A stretch of DNA of 64,000 nt. Origin: Atlantibacter subterraneus (GTDB taxonomy: Bacteria > Pseudomonadota > Gammaproteobacteria > Enterobacterales > Enterobacteriaceae). Below the pieces are notes generated by a model. It searched no databases. It was given only the letters and a program-made list of their open reading frames with translations, and was not told the DNA's origin. Shown here piece after piece: positions 15,655 through 24,124 of the stretch (its first letter is position 1; each line of letters begins with the position of its first letter). The DNA is taken from NCBI RefSeq assembly GCF_027853245.1, contig NZ_JAPTZM010000001.1; one strand, 5' to 3'. Both the position numbers and the translations under genes were made by a program.

Positions 15655-17028
15655 TTACTCCTCCTTCTCGCCCGGCACGAACTGCTCCGGCGCGTCGCGA
15701 AAGCGGTTGTAGTTGGCTTCGGAGGCAAAGAACCAGGTTTTGCCGCCGTAGCTGAATTTGTATTCGGCTTTGTCGTTGGTCAGGGTCGCGCCGTTCACCG
15801 GATCGGTGACTTTCATGCTGATCACGGTGGAGAAATAGTTCACGCCCGCTTCCAGCGAGGCTTTGGTCAGGGTCAGCTCTTTGTCGTCGCTCTGCCAGTC
15901 CTCAATCGGCACCGGGTTGCAGCCGCCCGCTTTGCCGATAGACGGGATAAAAATATGCACCCCGCAGGCCACGCAGATCACCTGGTTGCCCTCCATCACA
16001 TAACCCTGGTCGCCGCACAGCAGGCAGGCGTCGAACACCACGCCGAGGCGCAATTTGTCCGGATAGCGGTTGATCACGAAGAAGCGCACCGCTTTGCCGT
16101 CGTCGGCCACCCAGACAAAGCGATGCAGTTTGCCATCGCGCACCTGCTCGATGGGAATATGCACTTTGCCGTCTTTTTCCAGCAGCACCGGTTTGGCCTC
16201 GGAGAGGCGCGGCGGCTGCGAGGCGACCTGATCCCAGTACAGTTGCCCGGCGGCGATCAGCACTGCGGCGCATCCGGCGGTGAGCAGCAAGCGGCGCGCG
16301 CCCAGATAGCGGGCGCTGGCGAGGCGATGCGGGATCGGTTCGCGGGTTTGCGCCATGGTTTTACGGCGGCGCTGTAGCTCCGGCAGCCAGCAGGCCGCCA
16401 GCACCAGCAGCAGCGCGGTGCCCGCCCAGTTAAACCACGGGGCGTTATTGGTAACGCGGGAAACAAAGCTCAGCAGCGCTTTGGTCAGCGGCAGCACCTG
16501 CAGTTTCATCAACAGCAGCAGCAGATCGCCCACCAGCGGCACCAGCAGCAGCACGGTGACGGCGATAACGGTCGGCCACTGGGCGCGCGGCATCCGGCGC
16601 AGTAGCATGGCGCACAGCACCGCCGTCAGTGCCAGCAGCGCGAATGCGCCAACCAGCGCGGTGATATTGAGCAGCAAATCGGTATTGAGCACATGGGTGG
16701 TGGTAACCGCGCCGAGATTCGGGTCCTGCACCCAGTGGCGGGCCGCGCCGAAAATCAGCACGCCCTGCCAGAGGTAACCGAGACGCGAGGAAGGGTGACG
16801 CCAGGTTAACAAAAACAGCAGCAGCACCGCGATTTCCACGCCGGTCAGCGTCAGCTGGAGCGCTTGATTCGCCGGCAGTTGCCGTCCCAGCCAGCCGCCC
16901 AGCACCAGGGCAAGCAGGCTTATCCATACCAGCGGACGCAGCATTGCCGCCCGCCGCACCCAATTCACCCCGCACAGCAGCGCAATACACAAAAACGCCT
17001 GCAGGGTCGTGACAAAAAAGTAACTCAT
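15655..17028 (-). CDS. DUF2318 Fe-S-type membrane protein of the iron operon
   Basis: In this 457-residue protein the first 240 residues form about seven or eight membrane helices. The periplasmic C-terminal part is the DUF2318 domain, with cysteines in DACLLCGDQGY, CVACGVHIF and GGCNP that could hold an Fe-S cluster or iron, followed by a YHS-like segment near FSYGGKTWFFASE. It corresponds in position to Cj1660 in the Campylobacter P19 locus. It probably takes part in electron transfer or iron hand-over after P19; its exact role is unknown. Confidence 0.83.
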   Translation of the reverse strand: MSYFFVTTLQAFLCIALLCGVNWVRRAAMLRPLVWISLLALVLGGWLGRQLPANQALQLTLTGVEIAVLLLFLLTWRHPSSRLGYLWQGVLIFGAARHWVQDPNLGAVTTTHVLNTDLLLNITALVGAFALLALTAVLCAMLLRRMPRAQWPTVIAVTVLLLVPLVGDLLLLLMKLQVLPLTKALLSFVSRVTNNAPWFNWAGTALLLVLAACWLPELQRRRKTMAQTREPIPHRLASARYLGARRLLLTAGCAAVLIAAGQLYWDQVASQPPRLSEAKPVLLEKDGKVHIPIEQVRDGKLHRFVWVADDGKAVRFFVINRYPDKLRLGVVFDACLLCGDQGYVMEGNQVICVACGVHIFIPSIGKAGGCNPVPIEDWQSDDKELTLTKASLEAGVNYFSTVISMKVTDPVNGATLTNDKAEYKFSYGGKTWFFASEANYNRFRDAPEQFVPGEKEE

Positions 17029-17136
17029 AACGTCAACTCAATGCGCTCAAAACCGCCGTAGCGTAAAACCAGAAAAGGGCGGCGGCATAGCCGACACCCT
17101 GGTCACATCCTTTTGCCTCTTGTGCGATGGCGGCGA

Positions 17137-17664
17137 TCAGTTCAGCCCGACGTATTTAAATTCGTAGCTGACGTCAAACGGCTTCCACCAGCGGCCTACG
17201 CCGGTTTCACCATCGGTATGGCGATGCATGCCCGCTTTTGACGGCGGATCGATGTGGTAGGTGACTTTGTAGTTGCCGACGCCCATCATTTTAATGTTCG
17301 CGCCGTAGTGCGGGCCGTCGCTCGCCACCATCGGCATGAAGGTGCCTTCCTGTTTCGCGCCGGTATCGGTGTTCACCAGGGTGTAATTGATGGTCAGGAA
17401 CGGGATCCATTCGCCCGCGCCGAAGCCGTTTTTGTTGCCTTCCACCGCGTGGATATCCGCTTCAAGATGAATATCCGCTTTGGCAGCCGGCAGGCCCATG
17501 CCGCGCGGCTCCATGTCGATCGGCTGGAGGTAAACCGCCGCCAGCTCCATTTCGTTCATGGTGACAGGCTCGCCCGCCGGGTACTCTTTAAAGGCAAACG
17601 CCGCAGGTGCGGTAAAAATCCCGGCGATCACGGCACTGGCAATCAGGCTCTTCTTGATGGTCAT
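17137..17664 (-). CDS. fetP: Periplasmic P19/FetP iron-binding protein
   Basis: The 175-residue protein has a cleavable signal ending AFAF near residue 24 and the P19 (Tpd) fold pattern: MELAAVYLQPIDMEP, HLEADIHAVEGNKNGFG and GMHRHTDGETGVGRWW, with the Met and His residues known in P19 and FetP to bind copper and iron. It is normally a periplasmic dimer that works with the FTR1 permease in ferrous or ferric iron uptake. It lies 34 bases downstream of the permease gene, and 108 bases separate it from the next gene, with a GC-rich sequence that could moderate read-through. Confidence 0.92.
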   Translation of the reverse strand: MTIKKSLIASAVIAGIFTAPAAFAFKEYPAGEPVTMNEMELAAVYLQPIDMEPRGMGLPAAKADIHLEADIHAVEGNKNGFGAGEWIPFLTINYTLVNTDTGAKQEGTFMPMVASDGPHYGANIKMMGVGNYKVTYHIDPPSKAGMHRHTDGETGVGRWWKPFDVSYEFKYVGLN

Positions 17665-17698
17665 CAGACTTATCCTCTCGTCTCAAAGAAAAATTCAG

Positions 17699-19639
17699 TT
17701 AAGGTTTGCTTTTAATAATGTCTGGCCCGGATACCGTCGCCCCGCGCCGTTGCATCACCCACAGGGCGATCAGCGCGGCGACCAGTAAAGCGGCCTGCGG
17801 CAGTAAGGTTTCAACATAGGGATAGATGCCGAGCCAGCCGATTTCCGGCATGCCTGGCAATAACGTGGGCTGGAACAGCTTGCCCTCGATCAGCTCCAGT
17901 ACCCCTTTCCCGGCGAAGACAAACGCCATCAGGTACATAAAGCTGCCGGTAAACATAAAGAACGGCTTGAGCGGCAGTTTGACCACCGAGTAGCGCATCA
18001 CCAGCCAGGCCACCAGCAGCACCACGCAGCCGATGGCGAAACCGGCAACAATCGCCAGGTGGCCGGAAACGTTGCTGGCGTCGCCCACCAGCGCGTAGTA
18101 GAACAGCACGGTTTCCGCGCCTTCCCGGTAAACCGCCAGGAAGCTGGTCATCCACAGGCCAATCAGCGAGCCGCGGCTCAGGGAGTGTGAGAGTTTGCCC
18201 TCCAGCCAGGCTTTCCAGTGGCGGGCTTCCACTTTGGAAAGCAGCCAGTAGCTCATGGAGAACAGCATAAACACCGCGATCAGCATGGTGATGCCTTCGA
18301 GCAGTTCGCGGCTGGCTCCGGAGTTGGTAAACACCGCCTGGAAGATCGCTGCGGTGATCACGCTGCACACCAGCGCCACTACTACCGACTGGCGGATCAG
18401 CGGCAGTTTGTCCTGATGGTTGTTTTTCACCATATAGGCCACGATGGCGGCCACGATCAGCAGCGCTTCCAGACCTTCACGCACGATGATCATCAGGCTG
18501 TACAGCAGCAGGCTCCACTGGGTTTGCTCACCTTCGCCAAGCAGAGAAACCGCTTTCGCCAGATCCTGCTCCAGCGCCTGCGCTTCGGCATTCAGCGCCG
18601 CTTCCGGCTGGCCGGCTTTCATCAGGCTGACCAGGCGGGTGAAATGGCCTTCGAGCTGGGTTTTAAAGGCGGCGTCACGGGAGCCGACTTTGTTCTCCAT
18701 GCCGCTGGCTTCGAACAGGTCGAAATAGGTGTCCTGAACCGCCATCATGCCGTCCTGGACGTTGCCGTCCTGATAAACCGCAATGGCTTTTTTCAGGCTG
18801 CTGTTGATGCTGGCGGAAACGTTACCCCAGTCGGCCTGGGCGGCGGTATCGGCTTTGGCGGGCGCATCGCCGCTTTGCGGCGCGCTCACGGCCTGGGTAT
18901 CGCGGGTAGTGGGCAGGCCCGGCAGCACGTCCTCGATATCCTGTAACAGCGTGGTGACGCCATAAGCGACATCGTTAAGATTGTCCGGTTTGGCGGTCAG
19001 GGCGATCAGCGTGGTGAACTGCTGATTAATCGCCGCGGCCTGCTGGGCGGAGCGGTTCTTGCGCACCGACATTTCCATTTCTGAGTTTTTGAAACCCTGA
19101 TAATGGGCCTGCTGCACGCTCTGGCTGGCTGCCGTGAATTGCCCTTCCTGATACTGAGTCACCGCCTGGGCCAGCAGATCGTCGATGGTCTGGAAACTTT
19201 GCTGCCAGTAGTGGGCAATTTCCCCGTTGCTGTACGCGCCGTGCTGCTCTTCCGCCACCAGCTTGTGGCCGCCGTCCAGCACCGGCTCAACCTGGTCCAG
19301 CTCGTTCTTCAGCCAGTCAATTTTGCCCTGCACCTCGGTAACGGATTTGCCTTCGCCGATCATTTTGCGAATTTCGCCGAAGGTGCTCTCCATCTGGTAG
19401 CTTTTCTGGGCAGAAATATTAATGCGGATCGGGCCTTCGAGATTTTCGAACACTTCGAAGTAAGCCATCTGCACTTCGCGGCGGGCTTCATTGACCTGCT
19501 GCTGCTGGTACAGCGTGGCGGTTTTATCGAGGCGAGTTTTAATGTCGTTGATATAAGGGGAATAATCGGTGGCTGCCCACGCCAGTGAACTCACCAACAA
19601 GCAGCAAACGGCAAGGAAGAATGAACGCATGTTGAACAC
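17699..19639 (-). CDS. fetM: FTR1-family iron permease with N-terminal periplasmic domain (FetM-like)
   Basis: The 646-residue protein starts with a signal peptide, then a helical periplasmic domain of about 350 residues, and a C-terminal seven-helix permease with both FTR1 iron motifs, REGLE at 387-391 and REGAE at 505-509. These glutamates bind iron in the family. Length and domain order match FetM, the partner of FetP in some E. coli strains, not the shorter EfeU. GTG at 19639 (AGGG ten bases upstream) or ATG at 19630 could be the start. It is the first gene of an eight-gene iron operon and has a Fur box directly upstream. Confidence 0.92.
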   Translation of the reverse strand: MFNMRSFFLAVCCLLVSSLAWAATDYSPYINDIKTRLDKTATLYQQQQVNEARREVQMAYFEVFENLEGPIRINISAQKSYQMESTFGEIRKMIGEGKSVTEVQGKIDWLKNELDQVEPVLDGGHKLVAEEQHGAYSNGEIAHYWQQSFQTIDDLLAQAVTQYQEGQFTAASQSVQQAHYQGFKNSEMEMSVRKNRSAQQAAAINQQFTTLIALTAKPDNLNDVAYGVTTLLQDIEDVLPGLPTTRDTQAVSAPQSGDAPAKADTAAQADWGNVSASINSSLKKAIAVYQDGNVQDGMMAVQDTYFDLFEASGMENKVGSRDAAFKTQLEGHFTRLVSLMKAGQPEAALNAEAQALEQDLAKAVSLLGEGEQTQWSLLLYSLMIIVREGLEALLIVAAIVAYMVKNNHQDKLPLIRQSVVVALVCSVITAAIFQAVFTNSGASRELLEGITMLIAVFMLFSMSYWLLSKVEARHWKAWLEGKLSHSLSRGSLIGLWMTSFLAVYREGAETVLFYYALVGDASNVSGHLAIVAGFAIGCVVLLVAWLVMRYSVVKLPLKPFFMFTGSFMYLMAFVFAGKGVLELIEGKLFQPTLLPGMPEIGWLGIYPYVETLLPQAALLVAALIALWVMQRRGATVSGPDIIKSKP

Positions 19640-19657
19640 GGTACGCCCTGATAATCT

Positions 19658-19678
19658 AAATAATATTCATTATCATTA
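19658..19678 (-). promoter_or_regulatory. Fur box upstream of the iron operon
   Basis: On the minus strand the sequence AATGATAATGAATATTATT lies about 20 bases before the permease start and matches most of the Fur consensus (GATAATGATAATCATTATC). It predicts repression by iron-loaded Fur. Confidence 0.75.
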
Positions 19679-19941
19679 CCTGTTTTGTCAGGTTTTGTAC
19701 ATGATAAAGATCATATAAGTGACAATTATTGACGTTACCTTTCAAAAACTGCGATGAATGACTCCATTTCGCCTGAATTTTGTGCTACCCGACGAATTTT
19801 GCTCTGTCCCACCCTTTACGTGACACCAATCCCAAATTCCAGCTATTGAATTCAGGAATTGATATTTCATTTTCAAATCTTCGCAACGTTATGCTCTCAA
19901 AACGTTAACAAAAACGTCTGCGAATATGATGGAGATGAACA

Positions 19942-21288
19942 ATGACAAGACAAATTAAACTCGGCGCATTTCTTCCTGGCGGCGGCCAGCATGTGGCAGC
20001 CTGGCGTCATCCCGATCAGCCCGCTGACGGTGCAACCAGTTTCGAATTTCACAAACAGCTGGCGTTGACCGCCGAACGCGGCCTGTTTGACGCTTACTTC
20101 CTGGCCGACGGACTGGCGGTCCCGGCTAAAGGCGGCGCCGAAGGTGGCCGGGCCAAAATCGCCGGGTTCGAGCCGGTGACGCTGTTTTCCGCACTGGCAC
20201 CGTTAACCAAAAACATCGGTTTTATCGCCACCGCCTCCACCACTTACGAAGAGCCGTACAACACGGCGCGTAAATTCGCCTCGCTGGATTTGATTTCCCA
20301 GGGCCGCGCGGGCTGGAACGTGGTGACGACCGCCACCGAAGCGGCGGCGGTGAACTTTAACCTCGACCAACAGCATCCGCATGATTACCGCTACGAGCGC
20401 GCCCAGGAGCACGTAGAAGTGGTGAAAAAACTTTGGGACAGCTTTGAAGACGACACCTTTATTCGCGATAAAGCCTCCGGGCAGTTTATCGACCCGGACA
20501 AAGTGCACACCGCCGATCACGTCGGGAAGCACTTCAAGGTGAAAGGGCCGCTCAACGTGCCGCGTTCGCAGCAGGGGCATCCGGTGATTGTCCAGGCCGG
20601 GCAATCGGATAACGGGCGGGAACTGGCTGCCGCCACCGCCGAGGTGATTTTCACCTCCCACCAGCATATTTCCACCGCCCAGGAGTTCTACCGCGACATT
20701 AAAAACCGCGCCAGAGCGCTGGGCCGCCGCCCGGAACATATTCTGGTGATGCCCGGCGTCGCGCCGTTTGTGGGCCGCACCGAAGAAGAAGCCCAGGAAA
20801 AATATCGCGCATTGACCTCATTAATCGTCGAGGAAGACGGGCTGGCGCTGCTTAACGGCCTGACCGGCGGCACCCTGAACTTCGCCGATTACGATCTTGA
20901 CGGTCCATTGCCGCCGCTGCCGGCCACCGAAGGGATGAAATCGCGCCAGGCGCTGATCCGCCAGATCGCCGACGAGCATCAGTTCACCATCCGCGAACTT
21001 TACCAGTGGATCGCCACCGCGCGCGGCCACTTCACCATCGTCGGCACCGCTGAACAGGTAGCCGATACCCTGCAGGAGTGGTTCGAAAACGAAGCCGCCG
21101 ACGGGTTCAACATTCTGCCGCCGTACCTGCCGGGCGCGCTGAACGACTTTATCGACCTGGTGATCCCGGAACTGCAACAGCGCGGCCTGTTCCGCACCGC
21201 CTATGAAGGCACCACCCTGCGCGAAAACCTAGGCTTACCGTACCCGGAAAACCGTTATTCCATTCTCCGCAACAGCAAAGTGGCATGA
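19942..21288 (+). CDS. Flavin-dependent monooxygenase of the NtaA/SnaA/DmoA family
   Basis: The 448-residue protein is a luciferase-like (LLM-class) FMNH2-dependent monooxygenase. KLGAFLPGGGQH at the N-terminus, TASTTYEEPYNTARKFASLD and GRAGWNVVTT at residues about 95-135, and the late GFNILPPYLPGALNDF are typical of the nitrilotriacetate/pristinamycin/dimethylsulfide monooxygenase group. These enzymes cleave C-N or C-S bonds, often to release sulfite from organosulfur compounds. It is the first gene of a unit with an ABC importer (10-base gap), so it probably oxidises what the transporter brings in. GGAG lies 7 bases before the ATG. No flavin reductase gene is present here. Confidence 0.88.
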   Translation: MTRQIKLGAFLPGGGQHVAAWRHPDQPADGATSFEFHKQLALTAERGLFDAYFLADGLAVPAKGGAEGGRAKIAGFEPVTLFSALAPLTKNIGFIATASTTYEEPYNTARKFASLDLISQGRAGWNVVTTATEAAAVNFNLDQQHPHDYRYERAQEHVEVVKKLWDSFEDDTFIRDKASGQFIDPDKVHTADHVGKHFKVKGPLNVPRSQQGHPVIVQAGQSDNGRELAAATAEVIFTSHQHISTAQEFYRDIKNRARALGRRPEHILVMPGVAPFVGRTEEEAQEKYRALTSLIVEEDGLALLNGLTGGTLNFADYDLDGPLPPLPATEGMKSRQALIRQIADEHQFTIRELYQWIATARGHFTIVGTAEQVADTLQEWFENEAADGFNILPPYLPGALNDFIDLVIPELQQRGLFRTAYEGTTLRENLGLPYPENRYSILRNSKVA

Positions 21289-21298
21289 GGGGTTCACG

Positions 21299-22138
21299 AT
21301 GACTGATTTCAGCAAAGTATGGGTGCGCCCACGGGCGCGCGGCCCCGGCGTCAGGCTGGCGATCTCCGGGAAATGGCGCAAGCGCGCGCTGGCATTCAGC
21401 GCCGATTACGGCCTGCTGGTGTTTTTCTTCGCGGGCTGGCAAATCGCCAGTACCCAGGGGTGGCTGAACCCGGCGGTGATCCCGCCGCTGGATAAGGTGT
21501 TTTATGCCCTGTGGAACGGTATCAGCTCCGGCGCGCTGCTGGACGATATCACCATCAGCCTGCAACGCGCCGGTCTGGCGTTCTTCTCGGCAGTGATTAT
21601 AGGTATTCCGCTCGGGTTGTTTATGGGGCAAATCCGCCCGCTGGAGCGCGCGCTGGACCCGCTGTTGCAGCTGTTCCGCCAGACCTCGGCGCTGGCGCTG
21701 TATCCGGTGTTTATCCTGCTGTTCGGGCTGGGCGAAAGCTCCAAAGTGTTCGTGATTTTCTGGGCCGCCCTGTTCCCGGTACTGCTGGCCACCATCAGCG
21801 GCGTGAAAGAGGTGGATCCGAAGCTGCTGGAAATGGCGAAAACCTTCGGCGCGCGCCGCTTAACGGTGTTCCGCCGGGTGATTGTGCCCGCGTCGGTGCC
21901 GTCGATTTTCGTCGGTCTGCGTCTCTCTGCCACTACCGCCCTGCTGCTGCTGATTGCCGCCGAGATGATTGGCGCGAATAAAGGCATCGGTTTCCAGGTG
22001 ATGAATGCGCAATACAACTTCCAGATCCCGGTGATGTTCGCCGCCATTTTCCTGCTCGCATTGCTGGGGCTGATGGCGAACCGCATCCTGGTTACCCTGC
22101 AACGCCGTCTGTGTCGCTGGAATACGCAAAACCATTAA
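21299..22138 (+). CDS. ABC transporter permease, SsuC/TauC-like
   Basis: The 279-residue inner-membrane protein has about six helices and the binding-protein-dependent permease loop (EVDPKLLEMAKTFGARRLTVFRRVIVPASVPSIF region) that contacts the ATPase. It resembles SsuC and TauC, the permeases for alkanesulfonates and taurine. The first 40 residues are an arginine-rich cytoplasmic extension. GAGGGG precedes the ATG. It works with the binding protein and ATPase genes that follow. Confidence 0.9.
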   Translation: MTDFSKVWVRPRARGPGVRLAISGKWRKRALAFSADYGLLVFFFAGWQIASTQGWLNPAVIPPLDKVFYALWNGISSGALLDDITISLQRAGLAFFSAVIIGIPLGLFMGQIRPLERALDPLLQLFRQTSALALYPVFILLFGLGESSKVFVIFWAALFPVLLATISGVKEVDPKLLEMAKTFGARRLTVFRRVIVPASVPSIFVGLRLSATTALLLLIAAEMIGANKGIGFQVMNAQYNFQIPVMFAAIFLLALLGLMANRILVTLQRRLCRWNTQNH

Positions 22139-22187
22139 ATAGCCGTTCACTTTTTGTACTTTGATTGACTTATTTGGGAAGTTAAAA

Positions 22188-23153
22188 ATGAAAAAACGCA
22201 TCGCCTTATTTGCCGCATTCGCCTTTGCCAGCCTGAGTTTTACGTCGCTTGCCCAGGCGCAGGACAACGTCACGTTACGTTATCTGGCCAGCTACGGCGG
22301 CATCTCCGCCCATGAACTGGCCGACGCGCTGGGTTATTTCAAAGGCACCGGTGTGTCGATTGAAAACAAAGGCTATGCCAGCGGCGGCCCGGAATCGTTA
22401 TTCGCGCTGGCCTCCGGCAGCGTGGATATCGGCTCCGCCGCCACCCCGGCGGTGCTGAACTCCATTGCCAGCGGCAATAAGTTCGTGGCCGCCTACCCCA
22501 CCAACGGCATCGATAACACCACAAAGTCAATCTTCTATGTGCGGGAAGACAGCCCGATCAAGACCGTGAAAGATCTGGCCGGTAAATCCGTCGCCATCAA
22601 TACCCTGGGCGCGCATCTGGATTACACCCTGCGCGAAGCGTTACGCCAGGCGGGTTTACCGCAAAACGCCGCTAAGCCGGTGGCGGTCCCCGGCCCGCAG
22701 CTTGAGCAGGTGCTGCGTTCCGGGCAGGTGGATGTGGCCGCGTTCGGCTACTGGCAAACCACCTTTGAAGGCGTGGCCCGCAGCCACGGCGGCCTGCGCC
22801 CGGTGTTTAACGATACCGCAGTGTTAGGCGAGATCGCGGGCGGCTTTACCGTGCTGCGCGAAGATTTCGTGCAGGAGCATCCGGAAGCGGCGAAAACCTT
22901 TGTGCAGCAGTCGGCCCGCGCGCTGGACTATGCCCGCGAGCATCCTGAAGAAGTGCGCGTCATCCTGGCGAAAGCCCTGAAAGAGCGCGGTGAAAACCCG
23001 GAAGTGGCCCAGTACTTTACCGGCTACGGGGTGCGTCCTGGCGGCAAAGCGGAAGACCGCGATGTGCAGTACTGGATCGATATCCTGGAGCGCGACGGCG
23101 CGCTGGGTAAAGGTCAGCTCCAGGTGACTAACGTTCTGTTTAAAGCGCAATGA
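22188..23153 (+). CDS. Periplasmic substrate-binding protein, SsuA-like
   Basis: The ATG at 22188, with GGGAAG before it, gives 321 residues with a clear signal peptide ending SLAQAQ near residue 25; the ORF's upstream 9 codons are not needed. The mature part is an NMT1/SsuA-type binding protein (LADALGYFKGTGVSIE, GGPESLFALASGSVDIG, KSVAINTLGAHLDYTLREAL). It captures the ligand, probably a sulfonate or related organosulfur compound, for the permease and ATPase on either side. Confidence 0.88.
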   Translation: MKKRIALFAAFAFASLSFTSLAQAQDNVTLRYLASYGGISAHELADALGYFKGTGVSIENKGYASGGPESLFALASGSVDIGSAATPAVLNSIASGNKFVAAYPTNGIDNTTKSIFYVREDSPIKTVKDLAGKSVAINTLGAHLDYTLREALRQAGLPQNAAKPVAVPGPQLEQVLRSGQVDVAAFGYWQTTFEGVARSHGGLRPVFNDTAVLGEIAGGFTVLREDFVQEHPEAAKTFVQQSARALDYAREHPEEVRVILAKALKERGENPEVAQYFTGYGVRPGGKAEDRDVQYWIDILERDGALGKGQLQVTNVLFKAQ

Positions 23154-23158
23154 GGTGA

Positions 23159-23932
23159 ATGATGACCACAGCAACCGATATCCGCCGCGGTGAAGTCTCC
23201 GTACAGCGCGTGCATAAATCGTTTTCCCTGAACGGCGAGCAGTTTGATGTGTTCCGCGATTTGAATCTGCATATCAGCGCCGGGCAAAGCATCGCCATCG
23301 TCGGGCCGAGCGGCTGTGGTAAAACCACCCTGCTGCGCATCCTGGCCGGGCTGGAGGAGCCGAATGCCGGGGATGTGTTGATTGACGGCAACGCGGTCCA
23401 CGGCCTGAGCCGCGAACGGGCGGTGATTTTTCAGGAGCCGCGCCTGTTGCCCTGGCTGTCGGTGCTGGATAACGTCAGCTTTGGCCTCGATGTCCAGGGC
23501 ATCTCTAAGCGTGAAGCCCAGCAGCGCGCCCGCAAGGCGCTGGCGCTGGTGGGACTGAGCGAATTTGAAAAAGCCTGGCCGCGCCAGTTGTCTGGCGGGA
23601 TGGCCCAGCGCGTGGGCATCGCCAGGGCGTTGACCGTGCAGCCGGAAATTCTGCTGCTGGATGAGCCGCTGGGCGCGCTGGATGCGATGACCAAAATCAC
23701 CATGCAGGAGGAGCTGGCGCGCATCTGGGCGGAGGAGAACGTCACCATGATTCTGGTGACCCACGATCTGGAAGAAGCCATCTATCTGGCGGACCGGGTG
23801 CTGGTACTGCCGAAGCATAAAGGCGGGGAAATCCGCTTTATCGACGTCACCCTGCCCCGCCCGCGCCTGCGCAGCCAGAGCGAGTTTGTGGCCCTTCGCC
23901 AGCAACTGATGGCCGAGTTTGGTTTACACTAA
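23159..23932 (+). CDS. ABC transporter ATPase, SsuB-like
   Basis: The 257-residue ATPase has Walker A GPSGCGKT near residue 50, the Q-loop FQEPRLLPWLSVLDNV typical of the nitrate/sulfonate/taurine class, signature LSGGMAQR and Walker B LLLDEPLGALD. Two ATG codons in a row (23159 and 23162) follow GAGGTGA. It energises import by the upstream permease and binding protein, and closes this operon: a strong terminator lies 26 bases downstream. Confidence 0.92.
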   Translation: MMTTATDIRRGEVSVQRVHKSFSLNGEQFDVFRDLNLHISAGQSIAIVGPSGCGKTTLLRILAGLEEPNAGDVLIDGNAVHGLSRERAVIFQEPRLLPWLSVLDNVSFGLDVQGISKREAQQRARKALALVGLSEFEKAWPRQLSGGMAQRVGIARALTVQPEILLLDEPLGALDAMTKITMQEELARIWAEENVTMILVTHDLEEAIYLADRVLVLPKHKGGEIRFIDVTLPRPRLRSQSEFVALRQQLMAEFGLH

Positions 23933-23957
23933 ACTACTGTATTTCCATGACTTACCG

Positions 23958-23988
23958 CGCCCAGGCTCATGCCGGGGCGTTTTTTTTT
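23958..23988 (+). terminator. Rho-independent terminator of the monooxygenase-transporter operon
   Basis: CGCCC-GGC-tcat-GCC-GGGCG forms a stem with one A/G mismatch, followed directly by nine T residues. Confidence 0.85.
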
Positions 23989-24124
23989 GCCCGATTGCCA
24001 GGAAATTCGTCTGTAAACCTCAGATTTATCACATCAGATATCTCGCTTCGCCAATATTCGTCTAAGGTTTTTCTATGGTTGTTTTCAGCCCCTGCGCTGA
24101 ACGCCCGACGATGGAGAATCATTG

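Noticed and set aside
15448..16377. 309-codon plus-strand open frame
   Set aside because: It is antisense to the DUF2318 and FtsX genes, whose domains are clear.
21299..23932. Assignment of the transporter as ssuCAB proper
   Set aside because: ssuD and ssuE are not present and the monooxygenase is of another subgroup, so the substrate could be another organosulfur or amine compound; symbols left empty.
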